Shown here: positions 55,429 to 63,076 of the stretch, in pieces | How positions within the stretch are numbered: the stretch's first letter is position 1 | Layout: every line of letters begins with the position of its first letter | Assembly (NCBI GenBank): GCA_964485345.1 | Contig: CAZAJB010000002.1 | Coordinates: 16,120-80,119, forward strand | DNA from: UBA5420 sp964485345 | GTDB taxonomy: Bacteria > Bacillota > Limnochordia > Darwinibacteriales > Darwinibacteriaceae | DNA: 64,000 nucleotides | Direction of reading: 5' to 3' | Notes under the pieces: generated by a model | Databases searched by the model: none | What the model saw: the letters and a program-made list of their open reading frames with translations, nothing else | What the model was told of the DNA's origin: nothing | Translations under genes and position numbers: made by a program

Positions 55429-56370
55429 GTGGTCCAGCAAAAGGTTCTGGTCATTCTCGGTCCCACCGCGGTAGGAAAGACTACACTGAGTCTGGAGATC
55501 GCCTCCAAGCTGCGAGGCGAGATTCTTTCTGCCGATTCAATGCAAGTGTATCGTGGCATGGATATTGGCACAGCTAAACCGAGTAGCGCAGAGCAACAAA
55601 GGGTACCCCATCATATGCTGAGTATTGTGGACCCCGACGAGCCATTCAGTGTGGCCGACTATGTGAGGCTGGCGGAAAGGGTTCTGATAGGCCTGAGGGA
55701 CGCAGGGAAAGTGCCACTCGTGTCTGGAGGAACTGGTCTGTACATTGATGCATTGCTGAAGGGATTCTTGTTTCCTGATGCTTCTGCCGACGCCGAAATT
55801 AGGGAACGTCTGCAAGCCCAGGCTGATCGAGAGCCGCTCAGTCTCTATACAAGACTGGAGAAGGTAGACCCTGCAAGTGCCAAGAAGTTGCATCCTAATG
55901 ATCTGCGTAGGATCATTCGGGCACTGGAGGTCTATGAGCGAACTGGCGAGTCCATCAGCTCCCTACAAAGGAAGATGGAAGAGAGTAAGCGACCCTACGA
56001 ACCACTGTATATCGGCCTCTTCCGGGACAGACAGGAGCTCTATGCTAGGGTAGACCTCCGTGTTGAGACCATGATTAGAGAAGGGCTTATCACCGAGGTG
56101 GAAGGGCTGCTTAGAGCCTATCCCCATCAACCCACTGCCTTGCAGGCTCTTGGGTATAAGGAAATCGCCTACTACTTACGGAATCAGATGACGCTGCCAG
56201 AAGCCATAGAACGCTTACAGCGCGACACAAGGCGCTATGCAAAACGTCAGTTGTCCTGGTTTAAGCGCAACAAGGACATCCACTGGTTTAATTGTACCGA
56301 TCTGTCCCAGGAGATAATTAAGGCGAATGTTTGTTCCCTATGGGAGTCATTTTGCCGGGAACCTTCCTAG
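55429..56370 (+). CDS. miaA: tRNA dimethylallyltransferase MiaA
   Basis: Adds the dimethylallyl group to A37 of tRNAs. P-loop VILGPTAVGKTTLSLEIA, ILSADSMQVYRGMDIGTAKP, and VSGGTGLYIDALLKG are classic; the C-terminal helical part includes QALGYKEIAYYL and RRYAKRQLSWFKRN. GTG start at 14 bases after mutL. Follows the Firmicutes mutS-mutL-miaA order; hfq, often next, is absent. Confidence 0.95.
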   Translation: MVQQKVLVILGPTAVGKTTLSLEIASKLRGEILSADSMQVYRGMDIGTAKPSSAEQQRVPHHMLSIVDPDEPFSVADYVRLAERVLIGLRDAGKVPLVSGGTGLYIDALLKGFLFPDASADAEIRERLQAQADREPLSLYTRLEKVDPASAKKLHPNDLRRIIRALEVYERTGESISSLQRKMEESKRPYEPLYIGLFRDRQELYARVDLRVETMIREGLITEVEGLLRAYPHQPTALQALGYKEIAYYLRNQMTLPEAIERLQRDTRRYAKRQLSWFKRNKDIHWFNCTDLSQEIIKANVCSLWESFCREPS

Positions 56371-56416
56371 GCCCACTAGCGTATAGATAGTGGGGAGGGG
56401 CAGGAGGTGTATGTCT

Positions 56417-57265
56417 ATGAAGCCCGAGTCAGCCTTTAAAGGACTCGAAGCTAGCCAAAAGATACAGCTTCGCAAGCTGCAAGAACAACTAGACTCCTTA
56501 ATCGGGTTACAATCGGTTAAAAAGGTCATCGATGAAATACAGGCTTTCGCTCTGATTCAGAAGTACCGGGAACTGCTCAATATGACGTGTGAGCCTATGA
56601 GTCTACATACAGTTTTTACGGGAAATCCTGGAACGGGCAAGACTACCGTTGCTCGCATCTTTAGCCAGATGCTCAAAGAGCTTGGCATACTGCAAAAAGG
56701 TCACACTGTAGAAGTAGAGCGGGCGGATCTGGTGGCCCAGTACATCGGCCAAACGGCTCAAAAAACGAGAGAGATTCTGAAGCAGGCCTCGGGTGGTTTG
56801 CTCTTTATCGACGAAGCCTACTCTCTAGCGCGGGGTGGAGGCAGGGACTTTGGTAAAGAGGCAATCGATACCTTGGTCAAAGCCATGGAGGACCAAAGGG
56901 ACAGCCTTGTGGTAATTTTGGCGGGTTATCCTAGGCCCATGGAAGATTTTCTCGCAACAAACCCGGGGCTCAGGTCCCGTTTTCCTGTTACTATCGCCTT
57001 CCCTGACTATTCGGACATAGAACTCTACAAGATCGCCCTAGGTATGCTCGAGCAGAGAGAGTACACCCTCACGGCCCATGCGGAACAAGAGTTAGTTCGG
57101 GAAATCAGGCGGCTACGTAACGGAGATCCGGCAACCTTTGGCAATGCCAGGGCGGTGCGAAACATGGTGGAACAGCTGATGCGACGGCAAGCGGTGCGCC
57201 TGGCCCGGAAGCACGATCTGACAAGAGGAGAATTGACCGTCATCACACCCGTTGATTTCCGATGA
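56417..57265 (+). CDS. spoVK: AAA+ ATPase SpoVK
   Basis: A 282-residue CbbX/SpoVK-type AAA+ protein with Walker A TGNPGTGKTTVARIF, sensor segment EVERADLVAQYIGQTAQKTR, Walker B LLFIDEAYSLARG, and arginine finger region GLRSRFPVTIAFPDY. In Bacillus SpoVK is required for spore maturation and lies in the miaA-hfq-spoVK-hflX-ynbB region, which this layout parallels. ATG 56417 is nine bases from AGGAGG; ATG 56411 is only three away. Confidence 0.88.
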   Translation: MKPESAFKGLEASQKIQLRKLQEQLDSLIGLQSVKKVIDEIQAFALIQKYRELLNMTCEPMSLHTVFTGNPGTGKTTVARIFSQMLKELGILQKGHTVEVERADLVAQYIGQTAQKTREILKQASGGLLFIDEAYSLARGGGRDFGKEAIDTLVKAMEDQRDSLVVILAGYPRPMEDFLATNPGLRSRFPVTIAFPDYSDIELYKIALGMLEQREYTLTAHAEQELVREIRRLRNGDPATFGNARAVRNMVEQLMRRQAVRLARKHDLTRGELTVITPVDFR

Positions 57266-57270
57266 ATGCA

Positions 57271-57302
57271 GGTATGGAGGAGGATTTAAGGTCCCCCATA
57301 CC
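57271..57302 (+). other. Hairpin between spoVK and the small unknown gene
   Basis: Seven-base stem GGTATGG / CCATACC with an 18-base loop and no T run after it. It is not a standard terminator; it might be an mRNA-stabilising or regulatory hairpin 40 bases before the small gene. Confidence 0.35.
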
Positions 57303-57341
57303 GAAGCTTAAGAAATTATAGTATTTCAGGAGGGCAATCAA

Positions 57342-57593
57342 GTGTATTCCATCGCTTATGAATTCGAGACCGAACAAGAAATGCAGCAAGTAGTCGACCA
57401 ACTTTGGAACAAACACGGAATTACAGGCGAGTTTGAGATGTATCAAGACGCGAGTGGGAAATTTCGTCTACAGGTTTATTCTGAGAAGCAAATCAAGGAT
57501 AGCATCCTTGAGAAACTACCGGGGAAGAATGTGCACGTCAAGGGCAACTACGGGGTTCCTGCGCCTAAAGAGGTCTTAAGTGAAGATAATTAG
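57342..57593 (+). CDS. Small conserved-looking protein of unknown function
   Basis: An 83-residue acidic, soluble protein: YSIAYEFETEQEMQQVVDQL, then MYQDASGKFRLQVYSEKQIK, ending KEVLSEDN. No signal, membrane segment or cysteine. Secondary-structure pattern looks like beta-alpha-beta-beta-alpha, a small ferredoxin-like fold (inference). GTG start follows CAGGAGGGC. Overlaps ynbB by 14 bases, so it is translationally coupled to it and very likely a real gene. I do not recognise the family. Confidence 0.7.
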   Translation: MYSIAYEFETEQEMQQVVDQLWNKHGITGEFEMYQDASGKFRLQVYSEKQIKDSILEKLPGKNVHVKGNYGVPAPKEVLSEDN

Positions 57594-58803
57594 AGACGCC
57601 AAAGGGAAGGTTCGCAAGTCACTAGAGCTGGTGGACGAGATTGCCCTAGCGAACCAGGATAAGGTGCTCAAAGCATTTCATGCAGCGAGAGTTGGCAGTC
57701 ATTGCTTCACGGATTCTACAGGGTATGCGTATTCTGATCAAGGCCGCGAAACCCTAGAAGAAGTCTATGCTCGGGTGTTTAGGGCTGAATCTGCACTCGT
57801 GCGGCCTCAAATCGCTTCTGGCACTCATGCCATTTCCATCTGTCTTTCCATGCTCGCAGCGGGTGACGAACTTCTGTCAGCAAGTGGCGCCCCATACGAT
57901 ACCCTGCAAGCGGTAATCGGTGTGCGTGGTGATTCACCAAGGAGCCTGTTAAAGCGGGGGATTATCTATAAGGAGGTACCTTTGAAGGATAACCTTCGTC
58001 TTGATCTGGAGGGTATCTCCGCTGCAGTGACCGAAACCACCAAGATGGTCACGCTGCAGCGGTCCCGTGGTTATAGCTGGAGGCCTGCCCTAACGATTTC
58101 TGATTTGGCCGAGGCCGTGCAGATAATTCGAACTAAAAACCGAGAGTGCATCATTTTTGTGGACAATTGTTATGGTGAGTTTGTTGAGTATTTCGAACCA
58201 CTAGAGGTTGGGGCCGATCTAATTGCCGGATCCCTGATCAAGAACCCAGGAGGTACACTCGCTGTGAGTGGAGGGTACATTGCTGGTCGACAAGATCTAG
58301 TAGACCTTTGTGGAGAAATCCTTACCGCTCCGTGCCTAGGAAATAAGCTGGGGGCCATGTTTGGGCTTACGCGACAACTCCTTCACGGTTTATTTTTGGC
58401 ACCCCACGTCGTGGGAGAAGCCGTTTGTGGTGCCATCTTGGCAGCACAGGTCTTTACAGAGTTAGGATATATCGTCTCACCCCTAGCCCATGAACCCCGA
58501 TCAGATATAGTACAAGCTATCAGGTTCAAGTCCAAAGAAGAGCTACTCCGGTTCTGCCATGGGATCCAAAAGGCGGCACCCGTCGATGCGCATTATTTGC
58601 CGATTCCGGGCTTAATGCCGGGCTACGTCGATGAGGTAGTTATGGCTGGTGGAACATTCATTCAGGGCTCATCCATCGAACTCAGTGCGGATGCACCGCT
58701 TCGAGAACCCTATGTTGGATACCTCCAGGGTGGCATGTCTAGACAACATGCGGAAATTGGATTAAAGTATGCTTTACAGGAGATAGGATTTGACCTAGAC
58801 TAG
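57580..58803 (+). CDS. ynbB: YnbB-like PLP-dependent enzyme (aluminium-resistance / methionine gamma-lyase family)
   Basis: A 407-residue pyridoxal-phosphate enzyme of the Cys/Met metabolism fold. Recognisable parts: SHCFTDSTGYAYSDQGRETL, PQIASGTHAISICLSML, VDNCYGEFVEYFEP and the probable PLP lysine in GSLIKNPGGTLA. Family members are annotated as aluminium resistance proteins or methionine gamma-lyase-like, with no confirmed reaction. In Bacillus ynbB is near spoVK, as here. Confidence 0.88.
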   Translation: MKIIRDAKGKVRKSLELVDEIALANQDKVLKAFHAARVGSHCFTDSTGYAYSDQGRETLEEVYARVFRAESALVRPQIASGTHAISICLSMLAAGDELLSASGAPYDTLQAVIGVRGDSPRSLLKRGIIYKEVPLKDNLRLDLEGISAAVTETTKMVTLQRSRGYSWRPALTISDLAEAVQIIRTKNRECIIFVDNCYGEFVEYFEPLEVGADLIAGSLIKNPGGTLAVSGGYIAGRQDLVDLCGEILTAPCLGNKLGAMFGLTRQLLHGLFLAPHVVGEAVCGAILAAQVFTELGYIVSPLAHEPRSDIVQAIRFKSKEELLRFCHGIQKAAPVDAHYLPIPGLMPGYVDEVVMAGGTFIQGSSIELSADAPLREPYVGYLQGGMSRQHAEIGLKYALQEIGFDLD

Positions 58804-58831
58804 GTTTTCCAGATTGGAGGAGGAGAACTCT

Positions 58832-59488
58832 TTGGAAATCACCAATTTTGAGATTGCTGTTAGACTCATCCTCGCCTTGGTCCTTGGGGGTCTAATTGGT
58901 TTAGAAAGAGAAAGTATGGGGCGCCCTGCTGGGTTTCGAACCCATATTCTAGTGAGCGTAGGCTCAGCTCTCATCATGATCATGTCAGCCTATGCCTTTG
59001 CCGAGAGCCTGCTGGACTATGATCCGGGTCGGATTGCGGCCCAGGTCGTCAGTGGCATCGGTTTTCTCGGGGCAGGTACGATCATGCGAGAAGGAGCGAA
59101 TGTACGGGGCTTAACAACCGCTGCAAGTTTGTGGACTGTGGCTGGTATTGGTCTTGCGGTTGGCTCAGGGTTTTATTTTGCTGCTGTTTTGGCAACTCTC
59201 TTGGTCGTTTTGACTTTAGTTGTCCTAAACCAACTAGAATGGAATTATCTCAGTACGAAACATGAAATCCTGACCTTACTCATTCAGGACACTCCGGGCC
59301 AGTTAGCTCGAGTCTTTGCGGTCTTGGCCAAGTACGATGTGGATGTTTTTAACGTTGAACTGTCTTCCGACGATGCTGGAGAGGCGAAACTCGACTTAGA
59401 GGTTGAAATATCCCAGAAGTTTAGCAGGGTAAAGATCATCGAGGATCTTGTCTCTACCCCTGGTGTCAAACGAGCTAGTTATAAATAG
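58832..59488 (+). CDS. MgtC/SapB family membrane protein
   Basis: A 218-residue protein with about four to five membrane helices in the first 140 residues (AVRLILALVLGGLIGLERES; ILVSVGSALIMIMSAY; VVSGIGFLGAGTIMREG) and a C-terminal ACT-like domain (TLLIQDTPGQLARVFAVLA). The RESMGRPAGFRTH motif is characteristic. Possibly involved in magnesium or membrane-potential homeostasis. TTG 58832 follows GGAGGAG by about eight bases; an upstream TTG lies in that binding site. Confidence 0.88.
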   Translation: MEITNFEIAVRLILALVLGGLIGLERESMGRPAGFRTHILVSVGSALIMIMSAYAFAESLLDYDPGRIAAQVVSGIGFLGAGTIMREGANVRGLTTAASLWTVAGIGLAVGSGFYFAAVLATLLVVLTLVVLNQLEWNYLSTKHEILTLLIQDTPGQLARVFAVLAKYDVDVFNVELSSDDAGEAKLDLEVEISQKFSRVKIIEDLVSTPGVKRASYK

Positions 59489-59500
59489 GGGTTGATTATC

Positions 59501-60265
59501 ATGAAAAAGGTACTGCTGGTCAACGATGATGGCTTGTTTGCCCCTGGTTTGGCAGCCTTGAGGAAGAGTCTGCAAGCGTCTTGTGATATCACTGTGATCG
59601 CTCCTCACCAAGAAAGAAGTGGCATGAGCCATGCAATTACGGTTAACGAACCGCTGCGCCTGACAGAAGCTGCACGAGGATACATGCTTGACGGCACTCC
59701 TGCCGATTGTGTCAAAATGGGCTTGGAGGGCCTAAAGCTCACTCCGGATTTTGTCCTTTCAGGCATTAACAATGGTTCTAATCTTGGCTGGGATGTTCTC
59801 TATTCTGGTACTGTGGGTGCCGCTATGGAAGGCGCACTGTACGGGGTGCCGAGTTTGGCTTTTTCTCTTTGCGGCTTGGGATCTGCCGAGTCATTTGAAA
59901 CGGCTTCGGCCATTGTGCAGAAGCTTCTGTTCGAAGAACCGGGGTTTTTGATCCGACCCGAATTAATCCCCGCTGGAGGCGTTCTGAATGTCAATATCCC
60001 TCTCTTGCCCCTAAAGGAGATCAAGGGACTGCGCCTTACTAGGCTTGGCGTTCGGAACTATCACGGAGTGATGCAGCGGAGAGTAGACCCGCGAGGGAAC
60101 GACTATTATTGGATGGGCGGAGAACCGATCCCCCCCGATTCGGAAGAGCTAGATCTCGATGTGGTCGCGGTCGAGCACGGATATGTTTCAATTACACCTC
60201 TCAAGTGTGATCGGACATTTCTGGAAGCCATAGCGGAGCTGAAGGGCAAGTTCGATTGGGATTAG
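59501..60265 (+). CDS. surE: 5'/3'-nucleotidase SurE
   Basis: A metal-dependent nucleoside monophosphate phosphatase. The metal site is VNDDGLFAPGL (Asp-Asp), followed by APHQERSGMSHAITV and the signature SGINNGSNLGWDVLYSGTVG. ATG 59501 preferred to the TTG three codons upstream. 254 residues. Terminator follows. Confidence 0.95.
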   Translation: MKKVLLVNDDGLFAPGLAALRKSLQASCDITVIAPHQERSGMSHAITVNEPLRLTEAARGYMLDGTPADCVKMGLEGLKLTPDFVLSGINNGSNLGWDVLYSGTVGAAMEGALYGVPSLAFSLCGLGSAESFETASAIVQKLLFEEPGFLIRPELIPAGGVLNVNIPLLPLKEIKGLRLTRLGVRNYHGVMQRRVDPRGNDYYWMGGEPIPPDSEELDLDVVAVEHGYVSITPLKCDRTFLEAIAELKGKFDWD

Positions 60266-60279
60266 TGTTCATGTAGCAA

Positions 60280-60306
60280 GGATGGGGAGACTCCCCATCC
60301 TTTTTT
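60280..60306 (+). terminator. Terminator of surE
   Basis: Nine-base perfect stem GGATGGGGA / TCCCCATCC with loop GAC and six T. Strong intrinsic terminator. Confidence 0.94.
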
Positions 60307-60361
60307 GTATAACCAAGACCGGGGAGAGTAATACTATGGATAGAGCGAAGGGGGGAGACCG

Positions 60362-60520
60362 ATGGCTAAAAACCCAGTGGAATTTGCTGGATTGGCTCGT
60401 TTCATTGGCTCCATGGCAAAGGACGATGAAATGTGCGATTTTTATGAGATAGAGACGGATGGGAACATAAGCTATGTATACATTCCAATCGATGCAAAAA
60501 GTGGCGCCGAGTCTCCCTGA
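60362..60520 (+). CDS. Small unknown protein (52 residues)
   Basis: ATG follows GAAGGGGGGAGACCG. The product begins MAKNPVEFAGLARFIGSMAK, continues CDFYEIETDGNISYVYIPID, and ends GAESP. It resembles no family I know. The strong upstream purine-rich site, coding-like composition and position between a terminator and the next gene favour a real gene. A reverse-strand ORF over the same bases lacks such a site. Confidence 0.5.
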   Translation: MAKNPVEFAGLARFIGSMAKDDEMCDFYEIETDGNISYVYIPIDAKSGAESP

Positions 60521-60607
60521 GCGGCTTTTTTCCACAGTCTAGCAGGAGAAGGACCCATACGTGCCAAAGTTATTGTCTAAAGCTATGTTATAGTTGGAGG
60601 CGATATT

Positions 60608-60964
60608 ATGGGCATTCTCGAGAGACTTTTTCCCAGCTTGGGAAAGAACCAAACGAGAGGTAAATCCGGTTATACAACCATCGAAGGATCGCATGGGCTA
60701 TGGTTTTATGTTCAATGTGACAGGTGCGGTGAAAAGATCGCTGTCAGACTACGGACAACGAGTGAAGTACAACGACGCGAAGGTCCTGATGCCGACCTAG
60801 GTCCCGGACAGTACTTTGTCAGGAAAACGATTGTAGGTTCCCGGTGTTACCAGCGCATTGAAGCGACTGTCGATTTTGATGCCAAATACATGCTCGTTGA
60901 CGCCGACATTGACCATGGGAGACTAATTACCTTCAAAGAATACCAAGAAAAAGACGAGCACTAG
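60608..60964 (+). CDS. Conserved-looking hypothetical protein with a CxxC motif
   Basis: A 118-residue soluble protein: start GILERLFPSLGK, then LWFYVQCDRCGEKIAVRLRT with a CxxC pair that could bind zinc, and GSRCYQRIEATVDFD with a third cysteine. ATG follows TTGGAGGCG. Its end overlaps a bidirectional terminator shared with lexA. Family not recognised with certainty. Confidence 0.75.
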   Translation: MGILERLFPSLGKNQTRGKSGYTTIEGSHGLWFYVQCDRCGEKIAVRLRTTSEVQRREGPDADLGPGQYFVRKTIVGSRCYQRIEATVDFDAKYMLVDADIDHGRLITFKEYQEKDEH

Positions 60965-60978
60965 GCGGCTCGTCTTTT
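60948..60978. terminator. Bidirectional terminator between the hypothetical gene and lexA
   Basis: Stem GACGAGC / GCTCGTC with an eight-base loop; TTTT follows on the + strand and TTTTT on the - strand. The hypothetical gene's last codons form the 5' arm. Confidence 0.82.
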
Positions 60979-60997
60979 CTTACGGTTCGCTTCTAGA

Positions 60998-61609
60998 TTA
61001 ATGGATTCTGCGAAACACTCCAGTAACTTTGCCAAGGATGGCAACATCAGCTGAGTAGATCGGTTCCATGGTTGAGTTTTCTGGTTGTAGGCGGATTTGG
61101 TTGCCCTCATGGAAAAAGCGTTTGACTGTGGACTCTTCGCCATTGAGGAGCGCTACAACAATCTCCCCGTTGGCAGCGGTCTCTTGCTGACTAACTAAGA
61201 CATAGTCTCCGTCAAGAATGCCTGCTTCGATCATGCTATCGCCCTTAATCCGCAAAATGAACACATCCTCGTGGTCCACAAAATCCTTAGGGATAGGGAA
61301 GTATTCTTCAATGTTCTCTACAGCCAAGATCGGCATTCCCGCAGTCACTCTGCCGAGGACTGGCACATCAAAGGCTCGAACTTTCGGCGCATTCAGATCA
61401 TCTAGGATCTCAATAGCCCGAGGCTTAGAAGGATCTCGCCGGATGTATCCCAACTTTTCGAGCTTGAGAAGATGCCCATGGACGGTAGAGCTGCTCTTTA
61501 GGCCCACGGCCTCCCCGATCTCACGAACCGATGGGGGATACCCCTTTGCTTGCACCTGATCTTTTATGAAGTCTAGAATCCTGCGGCGACGTTCAGAGAT
61601 TTTACTCAT
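60998..61609 (-). CDS. lexA: SOS repressor LexA
   Basis: A 203-residue repressor. N-terminal winged helix (RRRRILDFIKDQVQAKGYPP; GLKSSSTVHGHLLKLEKLGY), cleavage site Ala-Gly in GRVTAGMP, catalytic Ser in IKGDSMIEAG and Lys in STVKRFF. The self-cleaving repressor represses DNA-damage genes. The minus-strand site AGGGAGGG is nine bases before the ATG. Divergent from a yneA-like gene, as in Bacillus. Confidence 0.96.
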   Translation of the reverse strand: MSKISERRRRILDFIKDQVQAKGYPPSVREIGEAVGLKSSSTVHGHLLKLEKLGYIRRDPSKPRAIEILDDLNAPKVRAFDVPVLGRVTAGMPILAVENIEEYFPIPKDFVDHEDVFILRIKGDSMIEAGILDGDYVLVSQQETAANGEIVVALLNGEESTVKRFFHEGNQIRLQPENSTMEPIYSADVAILGKVTGVFRRIH

Positions 61610-61650
61610 ATAATGACCCTCCCTAGGCTGATGTTGATTATCTTAGTCCA

Positions 61651-61680
61651 ATTATAGCATACCGAACAAAGAATGGTCAA
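61651..61680 (-). promoter_or_regulatory. lexA promoter
   Basis: On the minus strand: TTGACC, 18-base spacer, TATAAT preceded by TGC (extended -10). One SOS-like box abuts its -35, which implies autoregulation. Confidence 0.78.
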
Positions 61681-61690
61681 ACAATTGTTC
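61679..61690. promoter_or_regulatory. SOS-like box 1 (AAACAATTGTTC)
   Basis: One mismatch to GAAC-N4-GTTC, overlapping the lexA -35 edge. Confidence 0.6.
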
Positions 61691-61699
61691 TAAAAAGGC

Positions 61700-61728
61700 T
61701 TGACAAAACGTTTGTTCTAATGTAGAGT
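61700..61728 (+). promoter_or_regulatory. Promoter of the yneA-like gene
   Basis: TTGACA, 17-base spacer, TAGAGT. The spacer holds SOS-like box 2, so bound LexA would block the polymerase. Confidence 0.65.
61706..61717. promoter_or_regulatory. SOS-like box 2 (AAACGTTTGTTC)
   Basis: One mismatch to GAAC-N4-GTTC, placed between the -35 and -10 boxes of the yneA promoter. Confidence 0.6.
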
Positions 61729-61746
61729 AAAGACAAGCACAAAACA

Positions 61747-61758
61747 GAACAATTGTTC
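61747..61758. promoter_or_regulatory. SOS box 3 (GAACAATTGTTC)
   Basis: Exact match to GAAC-N4-GTTC and a perfect palindrome, just upstream of the yneA ribosome binding site. The strongest of the three. Confidence 0.82.
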
Positions 61759-61774
61759 CCGGGGAGGTATCATT

Positions 61775-62125
61775 ATGAAAAACAGGGCCCAAGACCTCAT
61801 GATCACAATTTCGGCCGTCGGTTTGCTTATTGTCCTAGCTGTGGGCACCGTGTCGATTGCGGGCAAAATGATTGCCAGCAAAAATGCTACGTTTGTGGCC
61901 AGAGAAGAATACGTGTATACAGAAGTAATCGTCGAGCCCGGCGACACTCTGTGGTCAATCGCCAGAGTCCAGGTTCCGAGCGAAGACCCTAGGGACGTTG
62001 TTGGATCCATGCTGGATTTAAACCAGTTAGAATCCGCGGACATTTTTCCCGGACAAGTGCTCACGGTATTAGTAAAGCAGAGTTTCCAACCGCTACAATT
62101 AGTGGAAGGTCGCGGCCTAGACTAG
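61775..62125 (+). CDS. yneA: YneA-like SOS cell-division inhibitor (LysM protein)
   Basis: A 116-residue protein with one N-terminal membrane segment (LMITISAVGLLIVLAVGTV) and a LysM domain (VEPGDTLWSIARVQVPSE ... ADIFPGQVLTVLV). Same architecture and divergent position to lexA as Bacillus YneA, which halts division during DNA damage. GGGGAGG before ATG. Sequence identity to Bacillus YneA outside LysM cannot be judged here, so the function is inferred from context. Confidence 0.85.
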   Translation: MKNRAQDLMITISAVGLLIVLAVGTVSIAGKMIASKNATFVAREEYVYTEVIVEPGDTLWSIARVQVPSEDPRDVVGSMLDLNQLESADIFPGQVLTVLVKQSFQPLQLVEGRGLD

Positions 62126-62167
62126 AAAACGAGTAAGGCTACAAGATGACGAAACGACATGGTGGTC

Positions 62168-62201
62168 AGACCGGCACGATGCATATTGCCGGTCTTTTTT
62201 T
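62168..62201 (+). terminator. Terminator of the yneA-like gene
   Basis: Nine-base stem AGACCGGCA / TGCCGGTCT, ten-base loop, run of seven T. Confidence 0.92.
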
Positions 62202-62239
62202 ATTGGATGTGTCCATTTACCCATACATTTACCCTCTGA

Positions 62240-62393
62240 AGCTAGAAAAACCCCTTAAATTGCCCTTAATGCGCTTCGCCTAGCTGGGGGTTTATAGAAA
62301 AGAAGGGAAATCCGTGTAAGCTCGGAAACGTCGACGCTTCGTGTCGATGTTTTGAACCAAAGGGGATCCGTCTGTGCAGACAGACGGTTTTTT
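62240..62393 (+). ncRNA. Candidate small RNA ending in an orphan terminator
   Basis: No ORF here is convincing. AAACCCC (62248) can pair with GGGGTTT (62287); TCGACGC / GTGTCGA forms a seven-pair hairpin near 62331; and CCGTCTGT / ACAGACGG with loop GCAG plus six T (62368-62393) is a textbook terminator not belonging to any gene. yneA already has its own terminator. No good promoter was found, so the 5' end is a guess. Confidence 0.4.
62368..62393 (+). terminator. Orphan rho-independent terminator
   Basis: Eight-base perfect stem CCGTCTGT / ACAGACGG, tetraloop GCAG, six T. About 240 bases beyond the yneA stop and after that gene's own terminator. Confidence 0.85.
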
Positions 62394-62706
62394 GATGCGG
62401 TACATGACCGAATTTTCACAGTGGAGAATGCTTTAGGATTGCGCAGGATGTCATATACCGTTAGCCATCGAAAACAGATCCACACCAGACGCACCAGGCC
62501 GTTGAACGCTTGCTGCACAAACAGGTTCGCTAAAGCATGGAGTTACTTGCCGTAATCATCGTGGGTTTTTTATGCGACTCATTGTAGGTATTCTTCAGCG
62601 GCCGACTGAACAAAACTAGGTTCTGCAACCAGGCCGGCGCAGGCCTCCTTCTAAACATATTCAGCAACTTCGCATAAGGGATATTATGTAAACTAAATTT
62701 TTGATT
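62394..62706. other. Non-coding stretch before the gap
   Basis: About 310 bases with no ORF carrying a ribosome binding site and no recognisable protein similarity in six frames. No tRNA or repeat was recognised. The adjoining assembly gap makes it possible that the stretch belongs to something broken by the gap. Confidence 0.5.
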
Positions 62707-62806
62707 NNNNNNNNNNNNNNNNNNNNNNNNNNNNNNNNNNNNNNNNNNNNNNNNNNNNNNNNNNNNNNNNNNNNNNNNNNNNNNNNNNNNNNNNNNNNNN
62801 NNNNNN
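62707..62806. other. Assembly gap (100 N)
   Basis: Exactly 100 N, a usual scaffolding placeholder, so the true distance is unknown. It truncates the nucleotidyltransferase gene. Confidence 0.99.
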
Positions 62807-63028
62807 CACTAGGTCTACGTCGCGCTTTAGGCTTTGGGCCAGTTCATTGGCTAGGAGGAAAAGCGTGTACGGCCCGCTTTCATCTATGCCATAGACGGCT
62901 AAGTCGATGTCGCTCTCCGTGCGACCTTCACCGCGAGCAAATGAGCCATAAAGATAGATCAGCTCTGGATTCAACTTCTCTAACAAAAACCGAACGATGG
63001 TGTTCTTAGAATCCAGTGATAGCTCCAT
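62807..63028 (-). CDS. MntA-type nucleotidyltransferase (3' end lost in gap)
   Basis: The first 74 residues of a minimal nucleotidyltransferase. The signature is LYGSFARGEGRTESDIDLAV (GS-x-ARGE and D-x-D). Such proteins are the antitoxin (MntA adenylyltransferase) of HEPN-MNT toxin-antitoxin pairs; the partner HepT would be expected beside it and may lie in the gap. CCAGGAGGTG precedes ATG on the minus strand. Function inferred from family; the partner is not visible. Confidence 0.75.
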
Positions 63029-63076
63029 TGATACACCTCCTGGTCTGTAATGAGTTCTACAGTCATAACAACAACC

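Noticed and set aside
60269..60535. Reverse 88-residue ORF after surE
   Set aside because: Covers the surE terminator and the opposite-strand small gene, which has a better ribosome binding site.
62255..62518. Reverse 87-residue ORF (and a forward 67-residue ORF) in the non-coding stretch
   Set aside because: No ribosome binding site or family similarity; the ORF crosses a strong terminator hairpin.
62693..63028. Nucleotidyltransferase frame reading through the N run
   Set aside because: The 100 N are an arbitrary placeholder, so the frame beyond the gap is meaningless; only the part from 62807 is annotated.
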